From Brachynemurus nebulosus (taxonomy: Eukaryota; Arthropoda; Insecta; Neuroptera; Myrmeleontidae): DNA of 64,000 bases. The notes below the pieces were generated by a model. That model was not told the DNA's origin and ran no database searches. It saw nothing but the letters and a program-made list of their open reading frames with translations. Positions 32,130 through 43,059 of the stretch are shown in pieces. The stretch lies in the NCBI GenBank assembly GCA_035578155.1, contig JAPWDM010000008.1, forward strand, positions 23,522,598 through 23,586,597, given 5' to 3'. Made by a program: the position numbers and the translations under genes. Position 1 is the first letter of the stretch. Every line of letters begins with the position of its first letter.

Positions 32130-35100
32130 TAAATTGTTGGATTTTATATTTTAAACCACATTATTTTCAATAATATTCCATATTTGCGAAGGTATTTATT
32201 CATATTTACGCTATGTTAGGTTACTGAATTATTACGCAAATCACTTTTTAGGGTTTCGTAGTTATAACGAAGAAATTCGTATAGTATCATCGTGGATGTC
32301 ATAGTTGCCAACAAATGAGATGACTATGCAAAAATTTTCCAAATATTTCCACATTAAAAAATGAAGATGTTGGAGTATACAAGAGCTTTTAACACCTTAA
32401 CTGTCATTGTCATCATAAGACATCAAGTGAAACCTTACTGCAAGGGGTCAAACTAGTATGTCTACCAAACTATGCCCGCTGTAATGAGTGAGTGACGTAA
32501 CACAGCACACACACGAGCAAAACACATGATGTATGGACACGAATATACCAATGTGTTAGTATGATATGTTGATGATGATATATGCAGTTCGCATACATAT
32601 AGTATATACGGTATATACTATGATGGCCACCGTAATTTACCACTAGTCAACAATTAAAAATAAATTTATTTATTTTAAGAAAAATATCCCTTTATTTTGA
32701 GAAATTTTTTATTCAATAGAATTTTAACACTTAAATACGACACACTTCATATTTTTTTCTGTTTAAATTTCATAAGTTGATTAAAAAAACATGATATTTA
32801 TTATGACGTGAACACCACGATGGTCAGTAACAGACTAACTCAGTAGTAGTGTAAATTCCTACTTATTGCAGCTTTCGGATTACACTTTTTTATGTGTAGG
32901 CTTGATCTGTCTCATCCATAGAACATAAGAAGGAATATAACTATCTCTTTTCTGCAATCACTTATGGGCAAGTATGTGCATTTTATAGAACTATGTTGGC
33001 ATTCACTTACTAGCTACCAATGGGTGTGTTTCAATTATTGTCATATTGTTGCCGTTGTGTTGATGGTATACGTACATCACGTACATGATGTATGCCACAT
33101 GTATGTTATGTTATATGCGTATGCAAGACACCAATACACACAACCATCTATTGCACTACCACACACAACTCCGCGTGCATATATATAACATAGTGGTGGG
33201 ATATTTTCTGTCCTTTGGCGTTACATTGGTTTCAGTAGTATAGAGATACTACCGTTCGTTCTGTATTCTGTGGTCTCATCTGTGCCTTACTGACTCACAC
33301 ACCACGTTGTAGGACGTCAACAACAAATTCCAAATAAAGTGTGTTTAGCCTATTATTCCTTTTAACATACATGTCTGGATGATATCGATATGTAGCAATA
33401 GTGTTTTTACTACATCTATGACCAATATCAAAATTTATTGACATTATTATATAATTATGTTATTTTTTATAAGAATGCGAACCTAGTGATGCAACTCGAA
33501 ATACATAAATGACCTAAGATTGAGGAATAGCGTCAAAATATTCTTTGACTGCTTTCAAGGAAAAGCAGAAGCGAGAAAATAGCCTATTCAAGTTTAAGTA
33601 GAATTTAGAGTCTTTTAGATAAAATGACCATTACTTCTACAATCACGTGTCATTGATCAATGGAAATTCGGCTCTTAAACTGTATTCGATAAATTGTAAA
33701 TAATTAAATCACGTGATCAATCAATGCCTGAATACCTTTATCATAGTTTGCACGTTCTTTTTTGCGTTTTACTCGAAATACATTGGTTTGGACATGTCCT
33801 ACGTTGTATCTGTACGCCTCATCTGTACAATTGTAGTGTGCTGTATATAAAATGTGGTTTTATATCTATAATTAAATGCTAATAATATCGAGTATGCAAT
33901 ATATGTACGTATTATGTATGTATATAGCTGTCTATTATAGCGGAGCCATAAAGAATATAATGTATAACGAATATAGATATAGAAACATAGTGAACAAAAT
34001 TTGAAGTAAACAACAATACGTATTAGTATCTTTGTTGTATTCCCTTTCATTATATTTATAGAAATGATAATGATTTTAATTTTATTTGCATTTTGTTTAT
34101 ATCGAAACGCCATAAATTTTGTTTATTTTTTCGTAAAAATAGCTATAAATGTGTCTATAGCTGAGACAACTTTGTTTTTAAACGAAGTGAGAGAGTATTA
34201 GCTAAATATAAAATTATTTTTTAGGGAACCACTCATAGAATACTTCTATGAAAGTTAAAAGGATCAACTGCAATAATTATTGTAAATTAATCCAAGGCGT
34301 ATTGATAAGTCCGAAAGGCATTTTGACAAAGTAGTACTGTCTTGTGTATTAAATTAGGCAATATATGCAAAGAAATGTAGTGTCGTTTGCATACCTTGTT
34401 CATATTGTAACCATGATTATATCACAATTTTTTTCGCATTAACAACAAAAACTGTTAAAAAAATATTATAGTGATTTTGCAATATATCTCCAAATTATAT
34501 GATGATGATTGTCAAATCAATATCATAATTTCAGCGAACTTCAGCATAAAAAGAAGTTGAACCATTTTATTTTGCGAAAAATGCAAAATTCCAGTGATCT
34601 TAAAAGAAGAAAGTAAGTTTTCATTTTCTTTCAAAGTTATCCAGTGAATTATTTAATAATTACAAATAATACAATAAAATTTTCAGTTACGAAAATAGTG
34701 AAGTTTAATATTCTTGAAAATTAACTCTTGTGTAGTGAAGTGATGAACGATCAGGGACACATTAACATTTCTGGCAGTCGACCCTTTGTTTACGTGTGTA
34801 ATTTACAGTCTATAGATGGGTGAAAAACAGGGTTGACAACACTCTCTAAAATGTGGCTTGAAAATAGAGAGTAAAATAATTTGAATAAAAAAAATCACAA
34901 CAAATTAAATTGATAATAAGTCGTATAGTGGGAAGAAACATACCGTAATTATTTCATACTTTTTAAATCGGTTTTATTATTTTTTTTCTTAAAAAGTTTT
35001 ATATTGTTAGTGTTTTTAATGTATATGATTTTAAATTCATATTTAAAATTAAATGTGTAAAAGTAACATAAATTAGATCCATATTATTATTTATGCGTTT

Positions 35101-35530
35101 CTTCATACCTATCACCCGTTAACACGGTTCTAATAAACACACCAATAAATATTATAAAATATATATTCCACATTATATTGTACATCATGAAGGATATGAG
35201 TTAGTTCAAGTTGAAAAGTTTACTATCGGTCAGTGGTCACATCTGAATAATATATTAACAATTATCATTGATAATCGAGTAAATTCGTCATGCAAAGTAA
35301 AATGTACGAAAGACGCACGATTAAAAAACACAAAATCAAAAATCAAAACTAACGAAAATAACGAATATCAAATTATATACCACTAAAAATTAATTATGTA
35401 TTCCATTTTATGGATAACAAGTTACACAAATGTCATAATAGAGTGTCATACATATCGTTATCAGTTCTGAGATAAACAAATTGTTCTATATGTATCAACG
35501 CCATTTTGTACGACTGACGCCATTTTCTAT
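32130..35530. other. AT-rich DNA with scattered small hairpins, no gene recognised
   Basis: I found no supported gene and no large repeat. Small inverted repeats include atagtatataccgtatatac-type DNA at about 32602-32625 and gtagtat-agag-atactac at about 33235-33252. Short open frames of 60-105 codons are hydrophobic or Y-rich and look like by-products of AT-rich sequence. Confidence 0.35.
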
Positions 35531-35537
35531 ACATGTA

Positions 35538-35630
35538 CAGTATCTGAAGTGATATATTTCCAATTTCTTGTTAAATTTTACAAATTTTTTTGAAAATGCC
35601 ATGACGTCCTTAGTACTGATAAGTGTCAAG
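35538..35630 (+). repeat. Direct repeat, left copy (partner 36771-36865)
   Basis: acagtatctgaagtgatata, tttccaatttcttgttaaat and gtccttagtactgataagtg are repeated at 36771-36865 with few differences, 1233 bases apart. Between them lies DNA with GC-rich islands. Paired direct repeats could be a segmental duplication or flanks of an insertion. Confidence 0.65.
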
Positions 35631-35659
35631 CAAAAAAAAAACGGCCACCTTATTGAACA

Positions 35660-35760
35660 TAAATTTGCCAATAAACTTAGTAAGTTGGGGGCTTTTGGGA
35701 GCCCCCTTTGGCTGGGGGCCCCGGGGCAATGCCTCGGCTGCCCCAGCCTAGTTACCGCCC
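35660..35760 (-). mobile_element. GC-rich hAT-type terminus, single end
   Basis: Read from the right: CAGGGCGGTAACTAGGCTGG, then ggcagccgaggcattgcccc and ggggcccccagcc. The end style CAGGGCGGTAAC fits hAT. No partner end was found. Confidence 0.45.
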
Positions 35761-36059
35761 TGTACCTGAGTGTTAAAGATACATTGTCTTGACAAAATTG
35801 GGTAATAGTGGAAAACCAGCAACAGAAATATTTTTTTTTTAATAATTTCTAGCTAAATTAGAACAGCCTCTAGAGCGATTTAAAAATGAATGTTCGCGTT
35901 TTCTGGCATGTTTTTGGAAACTTTACATAGCCATATCTCGTAAGCGATTTCAGATAAAAATTTAAAAATTTGGGGGACAGGTCTACCCACACGGTCCACT
36001 TCCCATTGGTGTCCTTAAAGACTAGAGACTACTGTACATAAATAATTCTTTTTCCATTT

Positions 36060-36180
36060 CGGGCAACTTCTCCCCTGGGACCCCGATAGAGGCTTTGCCC
36101 CTTGCACCATACCGGGGGCTTCGCCTTCTATACCTAAGGGTGAGGGCTCCACCCTTATCAAACAAATGATAACATTATTT
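36060..36180. repeat. GC-rich block of GGGGCTTYGCC-type palindromic phrases
   Basis: cccctgggaccccgatag, aggctttgccccttg, gggggcttcgccttc and gagggctccaccctt are successive variants of one short phrase in very AT-rich surroundings. It is followed by tttgttctcaagatatgcga, repeated at 36478 as tttgttctcgagatatgcga. Probably part of a transposon. Confidence 0.4.
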
Positions 36181-36509
36181 GTTCTCAAGATATGCGAAAC
36201 AAAATATATTTCAAAAACAGTTTCTTATTTCGTTTTCTTTTTTTTTTTTTAATCTTATAATAATATACTGGCGTTTTTAACATCAAGGAAGGTTCTTAGG
36301 CCGTTATATAATAAAGTTATGGTAAAAAATCCATATAATCTATGTTATCTTAATAAAGTTAATTCGGTTTTTTTACCACAAAAAACAAACCGCTAATCCG
36401 AATTTGCTGAAAACTTTATCCGGTCTTCATTTTTTGATTACGCATCTAATGAAATTAGTCCGGAGTTGATATCATCATTTGTTCTCGAGATATGCGAGAC
36501 GAAAAAAAA

Positions 36510-36545
36510 TTAACGAACGAACGAACGAACTAACGAACGCACGCA
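36510..36545. repeat. (CGAA)n short tandem repeat
   Basis: aacgaacgaacgaacgaact continues as aacgaacgcacgcacagaca. It lies in the block between the 35.5 and 36.8 kb direct repeats. Confidence 0.8.
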
Positions 36546-36770
36546 CAGACATCACGCTAAAAACGATGGATTCGGATTCTAGTGACCTTGAAACGTGGAG
36601 ATATGTCAAAATTAGCGATTCGTAAAATCGGACCCTTTACAATAACTTCCTATGGAAAGTTAAAAATTGGCAATTTCTTAGTCTCCGTACCTAGTACGAG
36701 TATACCAAATTTTAAGAAAATCTGAGGTGGTGTGATAAAATGGGTCCGTTGAATTGACATGGAATAGGTC

Positions 36771-36865
36771 TACAGTATCTGAAGTGATATATTTCCAATT
36801 TCTTGTTAAATTTTATAAATTTTTTTGAAAATGCGATAATGGCCTTAGTACTGGTAAGTGTCTTC
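36771..36865 (+). repeat. Direct repeat, right copy (partner 35538-35630)
   Basis: Same blocks as the left copy. It runs directly into a (TTC)n tract at 36862. Confidence 0.65.
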
Positions 36866-36900
36866 TTCTTCTTCTTCTTTTTCTTCTTCTTCTTCTTCTT
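36862..36900. repeat. (TTC)n microsatellite
   Basis: ttcttcttcttcttcttttt followed by more ttc. On the minus strand it yields the poly-lysine stretch of a spurious frame. Confidence 0.9.
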
Positions 36901-37459
36901 AGGTTTTGAGTCCCACGTGAGCCCATGCACTAATTCCTTGCGAAAATTTACCTGTTTTTTCTCTTCTTTTTTTTCCTTATTGTAAGTGTGAAGAATTAGA
37001 TTATATGGTGGTGTCCTTGTCTCAAGAATTCTTGAACTATTTGCAAGGGGCAAAAGTTTGTTTAAGGCCTTATATTGCTTTGAAATACCAAAAAAAGAAG
37101 GTTTTATTTCAGCATATTTTTCTCCATAATGAATAGTTCAGTCAATATAAAACTTTTTAAAGAATGTTATATTATACATGATCTGGATACACATTTTTTT
37201 CCACTTTAAAAAACAAAATGGTTGGATAGAGGCAGGTCCAATGCAGACGCTTTTTTTCGAACCGGTTCATGGAGGGCAGCATAGCAATTTCCAAGCAGCA
37301 GCCAGAAGATAAAAAAAATTTTATCATTTACCTATATAAGTTTTATAAAAGCGGTAGGTACATAAGTTTATTGAATAATAATGTTGATTTTTCGCTAAAT
37401 GGCGCCAGTTTGAAAAAATTTTTGAAATACGATGAAGAAATCAACCTTCATTTGCTATA

Positions 37460-38230
37460 ATTAATTTATTTGTTAACCAATTTAAAAAATCCGATATAAA
37501 CTATCTAAGAAGCTCCAGGTAAAATTTCAAGTCCATCGGATAAAAATTGTTAGAGTTATCTTGCCCACGTTTTGGAAAACGTAGTTTCAAGAAAAACGTG
37601 TGTAAACTTTTAAGACTCATTTGCCGTTTTGTGTGTTTATATTAGGGATGTTATGGATATCCGTAACCGTAACCGAAACTATCGGATATCCAAAATAATT
37701 AAATATCCGAAACCGAAACCGTATCCGAAAATAAAAGTTTCGGATTTGTTTCGGATAATAAAAGACAACTGCCGATGGAAAACTGAGTTTTAAACTTTTA
37801 ATCCAAGCAAGTTTTTGCTGCATGTATTTCTTTTGATAGATTTCCGTTGATTCGTGTTTGACATTCACTTTTTGGAGTAAAATTTTCCCCTTTTTACTAA
37901 AAAAAAAAACTTTACTAAAATGAACTATCCGTAACCGTAGCCGTATCCGAAACATTATCCGAAATTATTACATATCCGTAACCGAAACCGAAACCGAAAA
38001 AAATGTTTTTAAATATCCGTATCCGTATCCGAAATTTCATATCCATAACATCCCTAGTTTATATCTATCATCAACACCATTTGTGAGTTATTTATGCAAA
38101 TATAACTGACTTGTAATGGAAAAAAATTATTGGTAAGGTTAAGACTCAAAAATGTCACGCATAGCGGAGCGACGCTTTTAAACGTTTTCAAACGTTCAAA
38201 TTCGTTTCAGAAATCGGGTTTAGACGTCAT
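37460..38230 (+). repeat. Dispersed repeat, copy 2, interrupted by a hAT MITE
   Basis: 37460-37642 and 38057-38230 together match 30165-30345 and 30705-30870. The 37643-38056 element sits between them with an exact 8-bp target duplication. Confidence 0.6.
37643..38056. mobile_element. hAT MITE built of CCGAAA/CCGTAT hexamers, perfect 8-bp TSD
   Basis: The ends are TAGGGATGTTATGGATATCC and the inverse (GGATATTC-like, then CATAACATCCCTA). The exact duplication GTTTATAT stands at 37635-37642 and 38057-38064. Both sides of the 414 bp element are arrays of degenerate hexamers (ccgtaaccgtaaccgaaact; ccgtaaccgaaaccgaaacc; atccgtatccgtatccgaaa), inverted relative to each other. The middle is AT-rich and non-coding. 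End type and duplication length identify hAT mobilisation. Confidence 0.85.
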
Positions 38231-38989
38231 CATATTAAAAAAATTTACACGAACTATGTACATTATAATTATTACGTTACATGATAGATTAATAAATTTT
38301 ATGGAATCTTTGGTATTGCATTTTGTATGACATTTGTGTTAAGATGGAAAAATTATTACGGAAAAGTTAACACAATTAGAACATTACAAACTGTGGAAAT
38401 TTATAAACATCTATTTTTACGAAAAATGTAAATAAAAACGTTATTTTGAAAAACTGTTTAGTGAATTGGCCGATTTGACGCCAATGGATTTTTTTTTTTT
38501 TTTTTGGAGAAATGTAAAATTTTGGACTTATGTGGATAAACTACCAACAATTATCAGCGTTTTGGAAGTCAACATAATTCATATCATTGTCGAAATAAGA
38601 CCCCAGTAACTTGATAATGTAGTTCAAAATTGGATCAATAGAGTGCCAGAAATTCCTTTCAGTAATCTCACTTGCAGAAATACTATAAAATAATCGTTAA
38701 AAAAATACGGCTTCCAACTTGCATATGTGTTTTGTTTCTATTTAAAGATCTTTTACACTGAAAAACACCGTTTATTCCCCTAAATTTCTTTCTTTCTAAC
38801 TTTCTTCTTGTTCTGTAGCCTCAGTTTCATAATTTTTTCGCGGAATATCAGTGTTCCGCAAAACATAGTTTGGGAAATGCTATTCAAGACGATAAGGTCA
38901 ATCGCAAAAATTCAGATTTGTTTTTCTGGATAATTGACTGAAAAAATTCAGTTTTAATTACATTATTCTAATGAATCGTAGTATATATG

Positions 38990-39215
38990 GTTCATTTCAG
39001 TTAAATTTAACCATGCTTCGTCACTTTGAATTTAAATAATTTCCGTTTTCTTGGCTTTATCTCTTTTATTACTGCATTTATGTAAATTTTAAATTTGCGG
39101 TTTATTTTTAGAATAGAATAGAAAAGATTGATTTGTTTCGAATATAAGAATTATTTAATTTTTTAACGGAAACTCATGATCAATTGTATCTGAAATGAGG
39201 TATATTTGAAAATGT
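38990..39215 (+). repeat. Dispersed repeat, copy 1 (partner 63100-63310)
   Basis: Nearly identical over about 210 bases to 63100-63310, with phrases ggttcatttcagttaaattt, aaccatgcttcgtcactttg and ataatttccgttttcttggc in the same order. No end structure is visible. The high identity suggests a recent duplication or transposition. Confidence 0.75.
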
Positions 39216-39489
39216 CCTCTAAATTTACAAGCAGTTACTTACAATTAGTCAAAATTTTCACACACGACAGTCTGGTAAGTACGTTATGTTTGATAATGAA
39301 TTTTCACCTTGTTTGTCTTGCCTTCAAATTTATTCACCTATTTCATATATCATAGTGAAAAATAATAAATTATTCTTCTTTATATCAATATTAATCATTT
39401 GAATGTTGTCACTTATTCATCAAAAAATCGTCACTTTCCACGCAAAACAATATTCTTTTCAGGGTTCCAAAGAAAACATCTTGAAATTC

Positions 39490-39800
39490 TCATGATTTCG
39501 TTACGTCTGTCTACTATGTCTCCATAATTCCTATATTTTTCAGCCTATGAACTTGAAAATTTTGTATGTAAATGCTTCAAGTATAATTATAGATTTCAGT
39601 TAATATAAAACAATAAAAGTTTTTCTTAGTCTCTTGAGGTATTTTCCCGTATTAGAAAATAGAGATGAACATTTTTTTCATGTAGGTACTGCATGCGTTA
39701 GACAAAGCTGTTAATTTGTACCTGAAGCTCTTTTTACCAATTTTCACTTTTAAACCCAATTTGCGAAATATTGAGTTTCTACTAAGTCAGCTTCTTTTGT
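39490..39800 (+). repeat. Diverged repeat related to 59865-60110 and 63750-63850
   Basis: Shared phrases include catgat-atttcgta, aattcctatattttcag-like, tatgaa-ttgaaaattttg and cgaaatattgag. Similarity is moderate, so the boundaries are rough. Confidence 0.35.
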
Positions 39801-39853
39801 ACCCTTTTTGTAACTTTTCGACTGTGTATTCTAGAAAGTTGTTCTTTTTATTT

Positions 39854-40420
39854 TTACCAAAATTAGGCACATAGAACCACTAGGAAAAGTACTTCTGTTG
39901 GATCAGTCACATTTATTGAGGAAATTCGGTTATTTTGGTAGCAAAAATGAAAAGTTCACATCCAAATTACCCTAATTCAAATCACTTCAGTAAGGTTTAC
40001 GTTGAGAAAAAGGAAAATTTTAAATTTTGGTGACGTCATCAGGTTTACTAGAATTTTTTAATTCCGTAAAAACAGTAAACAAAATGGCAGAATGATAAAA
40101 TTGGAAGCGAATTATAGGTTTTTGAAGTAGATTTTTACATTTTTACCAAAATTTGGCAAATAGGATTACTAGTAACTGGTTTTGTGTCGAATCAGTTACC
40201 TTTATAAAAGGAGTTGGGTCATTTTTATAGCCAAAATAAAAAGTTCATGCCAAAATTACCTTAATACAATTAGTCCGTCTATTTCAAATTACTTACATAA
40301 AACTTGATTTGAGAAAAAGGAATTTTTAATGCCATTAAGTTTAGATACTAAAATTTTTCAATGCCTTAAAAGTTGTTCTTTTAATGCCAACTTAGATACA
40401 TTTTTTTAAAGTTTGTAATG
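39854..40420 (+). repeat. Two tandem ~289 bp units
   Basis: The first unit starts ttaccaaaattaggcacata (39854) and the second ttaccaaaatttggcaaata (40143). Both continue through tactag-aa-t, a gaatcagt phrase, gg-t-atttttat agc, aaaaagttca and aaattacc-taat, and end near tgagaaaaaggaa. The first unit contains gacgtcatcagg, replaced by gccattaag in the second. Confidence 0.6.
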
Positions 40421-40779
40421 TTAAAAAAATATAATGTAGTTTTTAAAAAAATGTGACCCCGTCCTAGCTTGAGAGCTGGATTCGCTCCTGTGACCATCAG
40501 AAATACAGACAAGTAAATTTTCGTCAGTTAGGTAAAAAAAAATTAAGTAAGGAAATTATTCCTAGTAAATGAAATTTTCCATGAGAAATCAAGTATAGAG
40601 CTTGAATAAAATCTAAATTTCTATAAAAAAACATAAAAAATTAATGTTAGAATGTTTAAGTAATTTTCGTTTTTATTACATTTTTGTGTCCTCATAGTAA
40701 CATTAGTAACACATGTGTAACTAACATTGTTGAATATGTTTATCTGTTTAATGTTTTACCCCGAATCCGGTGAAAAACT

Positions 40780-40838
40780 AACTATTAAGGAACCCTAACT
40801 TAATGCGTGCCGGACACGCATTGAGCGAATTTTTTATA
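40780..40838 (-). repeat. Short dispersed hairpin repeat, inverted copy
   Basis: ggaaccctaacttaatgcgt, then gccggacacgcattgagcga, is the diverged reverse complement of 42222-42272. Confidence 0.5.
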
Positions 40839-41500
40839 TATATATTTCCATTTAGAGGTATCTACTTATATAGGTATTTATAATCATATGCACAAACTAA
40901 GGTTCAAAATTGAAAGTGTCACTGTCAACGAAACAATGTTGGAAATGAACTGTGTATCGAAACTTTTACACTGCTTACACGTGAATCACTTATTTATGAT
41001 ATTGTTTTGCTTATTTTATAATTCGAATTTTCAATTCAGAAAAATCCGTTATTTTTGTAAATTCAATACACCACAATAATAAATAAATAAATAGACTTAT
41101 TAAAGCAACAGAAAAAAGAACAAAATATGCAAAAGTGGTCGCTTCGCGATAGTGACATGTGAAAGAAATTAAAATTGTCAATTAACTAAAATTTCTAACG
41201 GGAAAAATTTTTATGGTGTCAGTAAGTATATGAAAAAATGTATGTAAAAAATTTATGTAAAAAATAAAGGAAGTGATCTTATTTCCTAAAACTAATAAAA
41301 CTTGATGACATCTCCGCAGGGGTTAATTTCTAAAATTGGAGGTGTTGGAACGCATACCCAAGGCTGGTGAAAATCTTTGCTCAAAAAATCACGTCGTTTC
41401 CCCCCAAAATGACACTGATAAGCAATGAAAATTATACGCTTTATACCCTTTCCAGCGGAATTGACGAGAAAAAAACACAAACTAAAAACACCAATCCAAA

Positions 41501-41965
41501 TAGTGATGAGCAAAATTAGTCTTGGTCTTGCAGTCTTGTCTTGGTCTTGCATTTTTTGCAAGACCAAGACCAAAACCAAGACTATGTATACCAAGAGCAA
41601 GAGCAAGACCAAGACTATAAGTATGGCCGCAAGACCAATACCAAGACTCAAGTAAGCAAGACCAAGATAAAACCAAGAAAAAAGCAAGACTCTTGATAAA
41701 CTATTTAAATAGTTTGAAAGTACAATTAACACGTAAAGATAGCAAAAATTCTGATTTTAAAAGAAAAAAATTCGCTAATAAAATAATGCAAGAAAGTTTT
41801 TTAGCAATAACAAGACCAAGACCAAGACTGCATTTTGCAAGACCAAGACCAAGACCAAGACTCAAACTGCTCTAGTAAAACCAATACAAAGACTCTTAAT
41901 GCAAGAACAAGACCAAGACCAAGACTGCCAAGTCTTGGTGTTGGTGTTGCATTTGCTCATTACTA
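41501..41965. mobile_element. hAT MITE built of CAAGAC/GTCTTG hexamers, perfect 8-bp TSD
   Basis: The ends are TAGTGATGAGCAAA and TTTGCTCATTACTA. The exact duplication AATCCAAA stands at 41493-41500 and 41966-41973. The 465 bp interior is mostly degenerate CAAGAC and CAAGACCAAGAC arrays with an AT-rich middle (about 41690-41800). At both edges the array turns round into GTCTTG, forming hairpins: tcttggtcttgcattttttg with caagaccaaga near 41545. Long artificial frames such as LVLVLVL arise from it and are not genes. Confidence 0.9.
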
Positions 41966-42221
41966 AATCCAAAAAATCCCTAGTAAGTGAAACGCCATTC
42001 GAAGGTCTGAAAACGCCGTTCGAGGTAGCGGAACATCGTTTACCTCGTTCTCACCGAAATTAAGTCCTGCATCTCCGTCTCCTTGACCATATCTATTGTA
42101 GGTCTTGTTTATGGAATATCTTCTTGAGGGTGACGAGGAGGGGCGGATTTCTCATAAAACTCGGCCAAAAAATCGTTGTTATCGCGTAGAATATATTATT
42201 AAAATGGTTTTATTGAAGTAA

Positions 42222-42272
42222 AAAATCGCTCAAGAGCGAGTCCGGCTCGCACAATTAGGGTTCCGTACAGTA
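42222..42272 (+). repeat. Short dispersed hairpin repeat (best copy)
   Basis: aaaaaatcgctcaagagcga-type DNA followed by gcgagtccggctcgc (hairpin) and cacaattagggttccgtaca. Copies are at 6600-6660 and 40780-40838. Confidence 0.55.
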
Positions 42273-42939
42273 AGCAGTCAATAGACCAAATTAAATTATG
42301 TTTATTTATGTATTTTAAAACTTGATCCAATTCATCCATTTTGAAAAAGAAAAAATTCAGTTATAGTTAATCTTCTTTATTAGTAGCAATAAATTCGCTG
42401 CTGAAATTATGTATGAAACAAAAGCAACAGATCGAATATAGTTTCAACTGACTTTCACCTGATAATTTTCACTAACAAAGATTTCAGTCTTCATTTTGTA
42501 ATGCTTTTTTTAGTCAATCGATTCTTATAAAAGTACTTCCGGACTAAACAAATTATAAAAACAAATTATGTATTTCTTGAAGTTAAAAATGTTGTAATCT
42601 TGTAATAATATAAATTTAAATTACTTTCAGAATAAAATTATATGCCATTCTAGAACTATTGCTACTGCCATAGACAAAAATATACTAGTATATATTAAAT
42701 CGAAGACATGTATGTATTCTTTGAAACATTCGTCCTTGATACTGTAATAAAGTAAACCTAATGAACTAGGTAAATTCAAATTTATGCGTTAATTATTTTA
42801 ATTTCAACAATGAAAAATGTAGACCAAGTGAACACAATATAATAACTAGGGTAACAGTGTCGAAGGTTTCTGTTCGAAAGCTCCTACGATTTAGGTCAAG
42901 TCTTTCAAAATTCAAATCAACTCTAGTGGCTATGATAAG

Positions 42940-43058
42940 GAGTCTCCACATTCTTGCCGAGATTGGACGAAACGAGAATGTAGAGGGTCATTGGTGTTGG
43001 TGTTTTAATGCTACTCATATGACTGAGCCAACCTCAGCGAGGAACTCGACGAGGAAAA
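42940..43058 (-). mobile_element. Partial foldback MITE (relative of 49372-49545)
   Basis: ataaggagtctccacattct and tgccgagattgg match the right arm of the 49.4 kb element inverted, continuing through cgagaatgtagagggtcatt, gtgttttaatgct and gagccaacctcagcgaggaa. It stops before the second arm, so one terminus is missing. Confidence 0.65.
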
Positions 43059-43059
43059 T

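Noticed and set aside
33060..33110. Clustered gtacatcacgtacatgatgt palindromes as possible regulatory sites
   Set aside because: They fit AT/GT-rich low-complexity DNA, with no adjacent gene to regulate.
36712..37053. 113-codon minus-strand frame with poly-lysine
   Set aside because: The lysines come from a (TTC)n tract; the rest has no recognisable domain and overlaps a direct repeat.
37617..37955. 112-codon minus-strand frame with RIRLRLRI-type repeats
   Set aside because: Translation of the CCGAAA/CCGTAT hexamers in the hAT MITE.
41292..41732. 146-codon frame with LVLVLVL that resembles membrane segments
   Set aside because: It arises from the CAAGAC hexamer array of the hAT MITE and runs across the element boundary into unrelated DNA.
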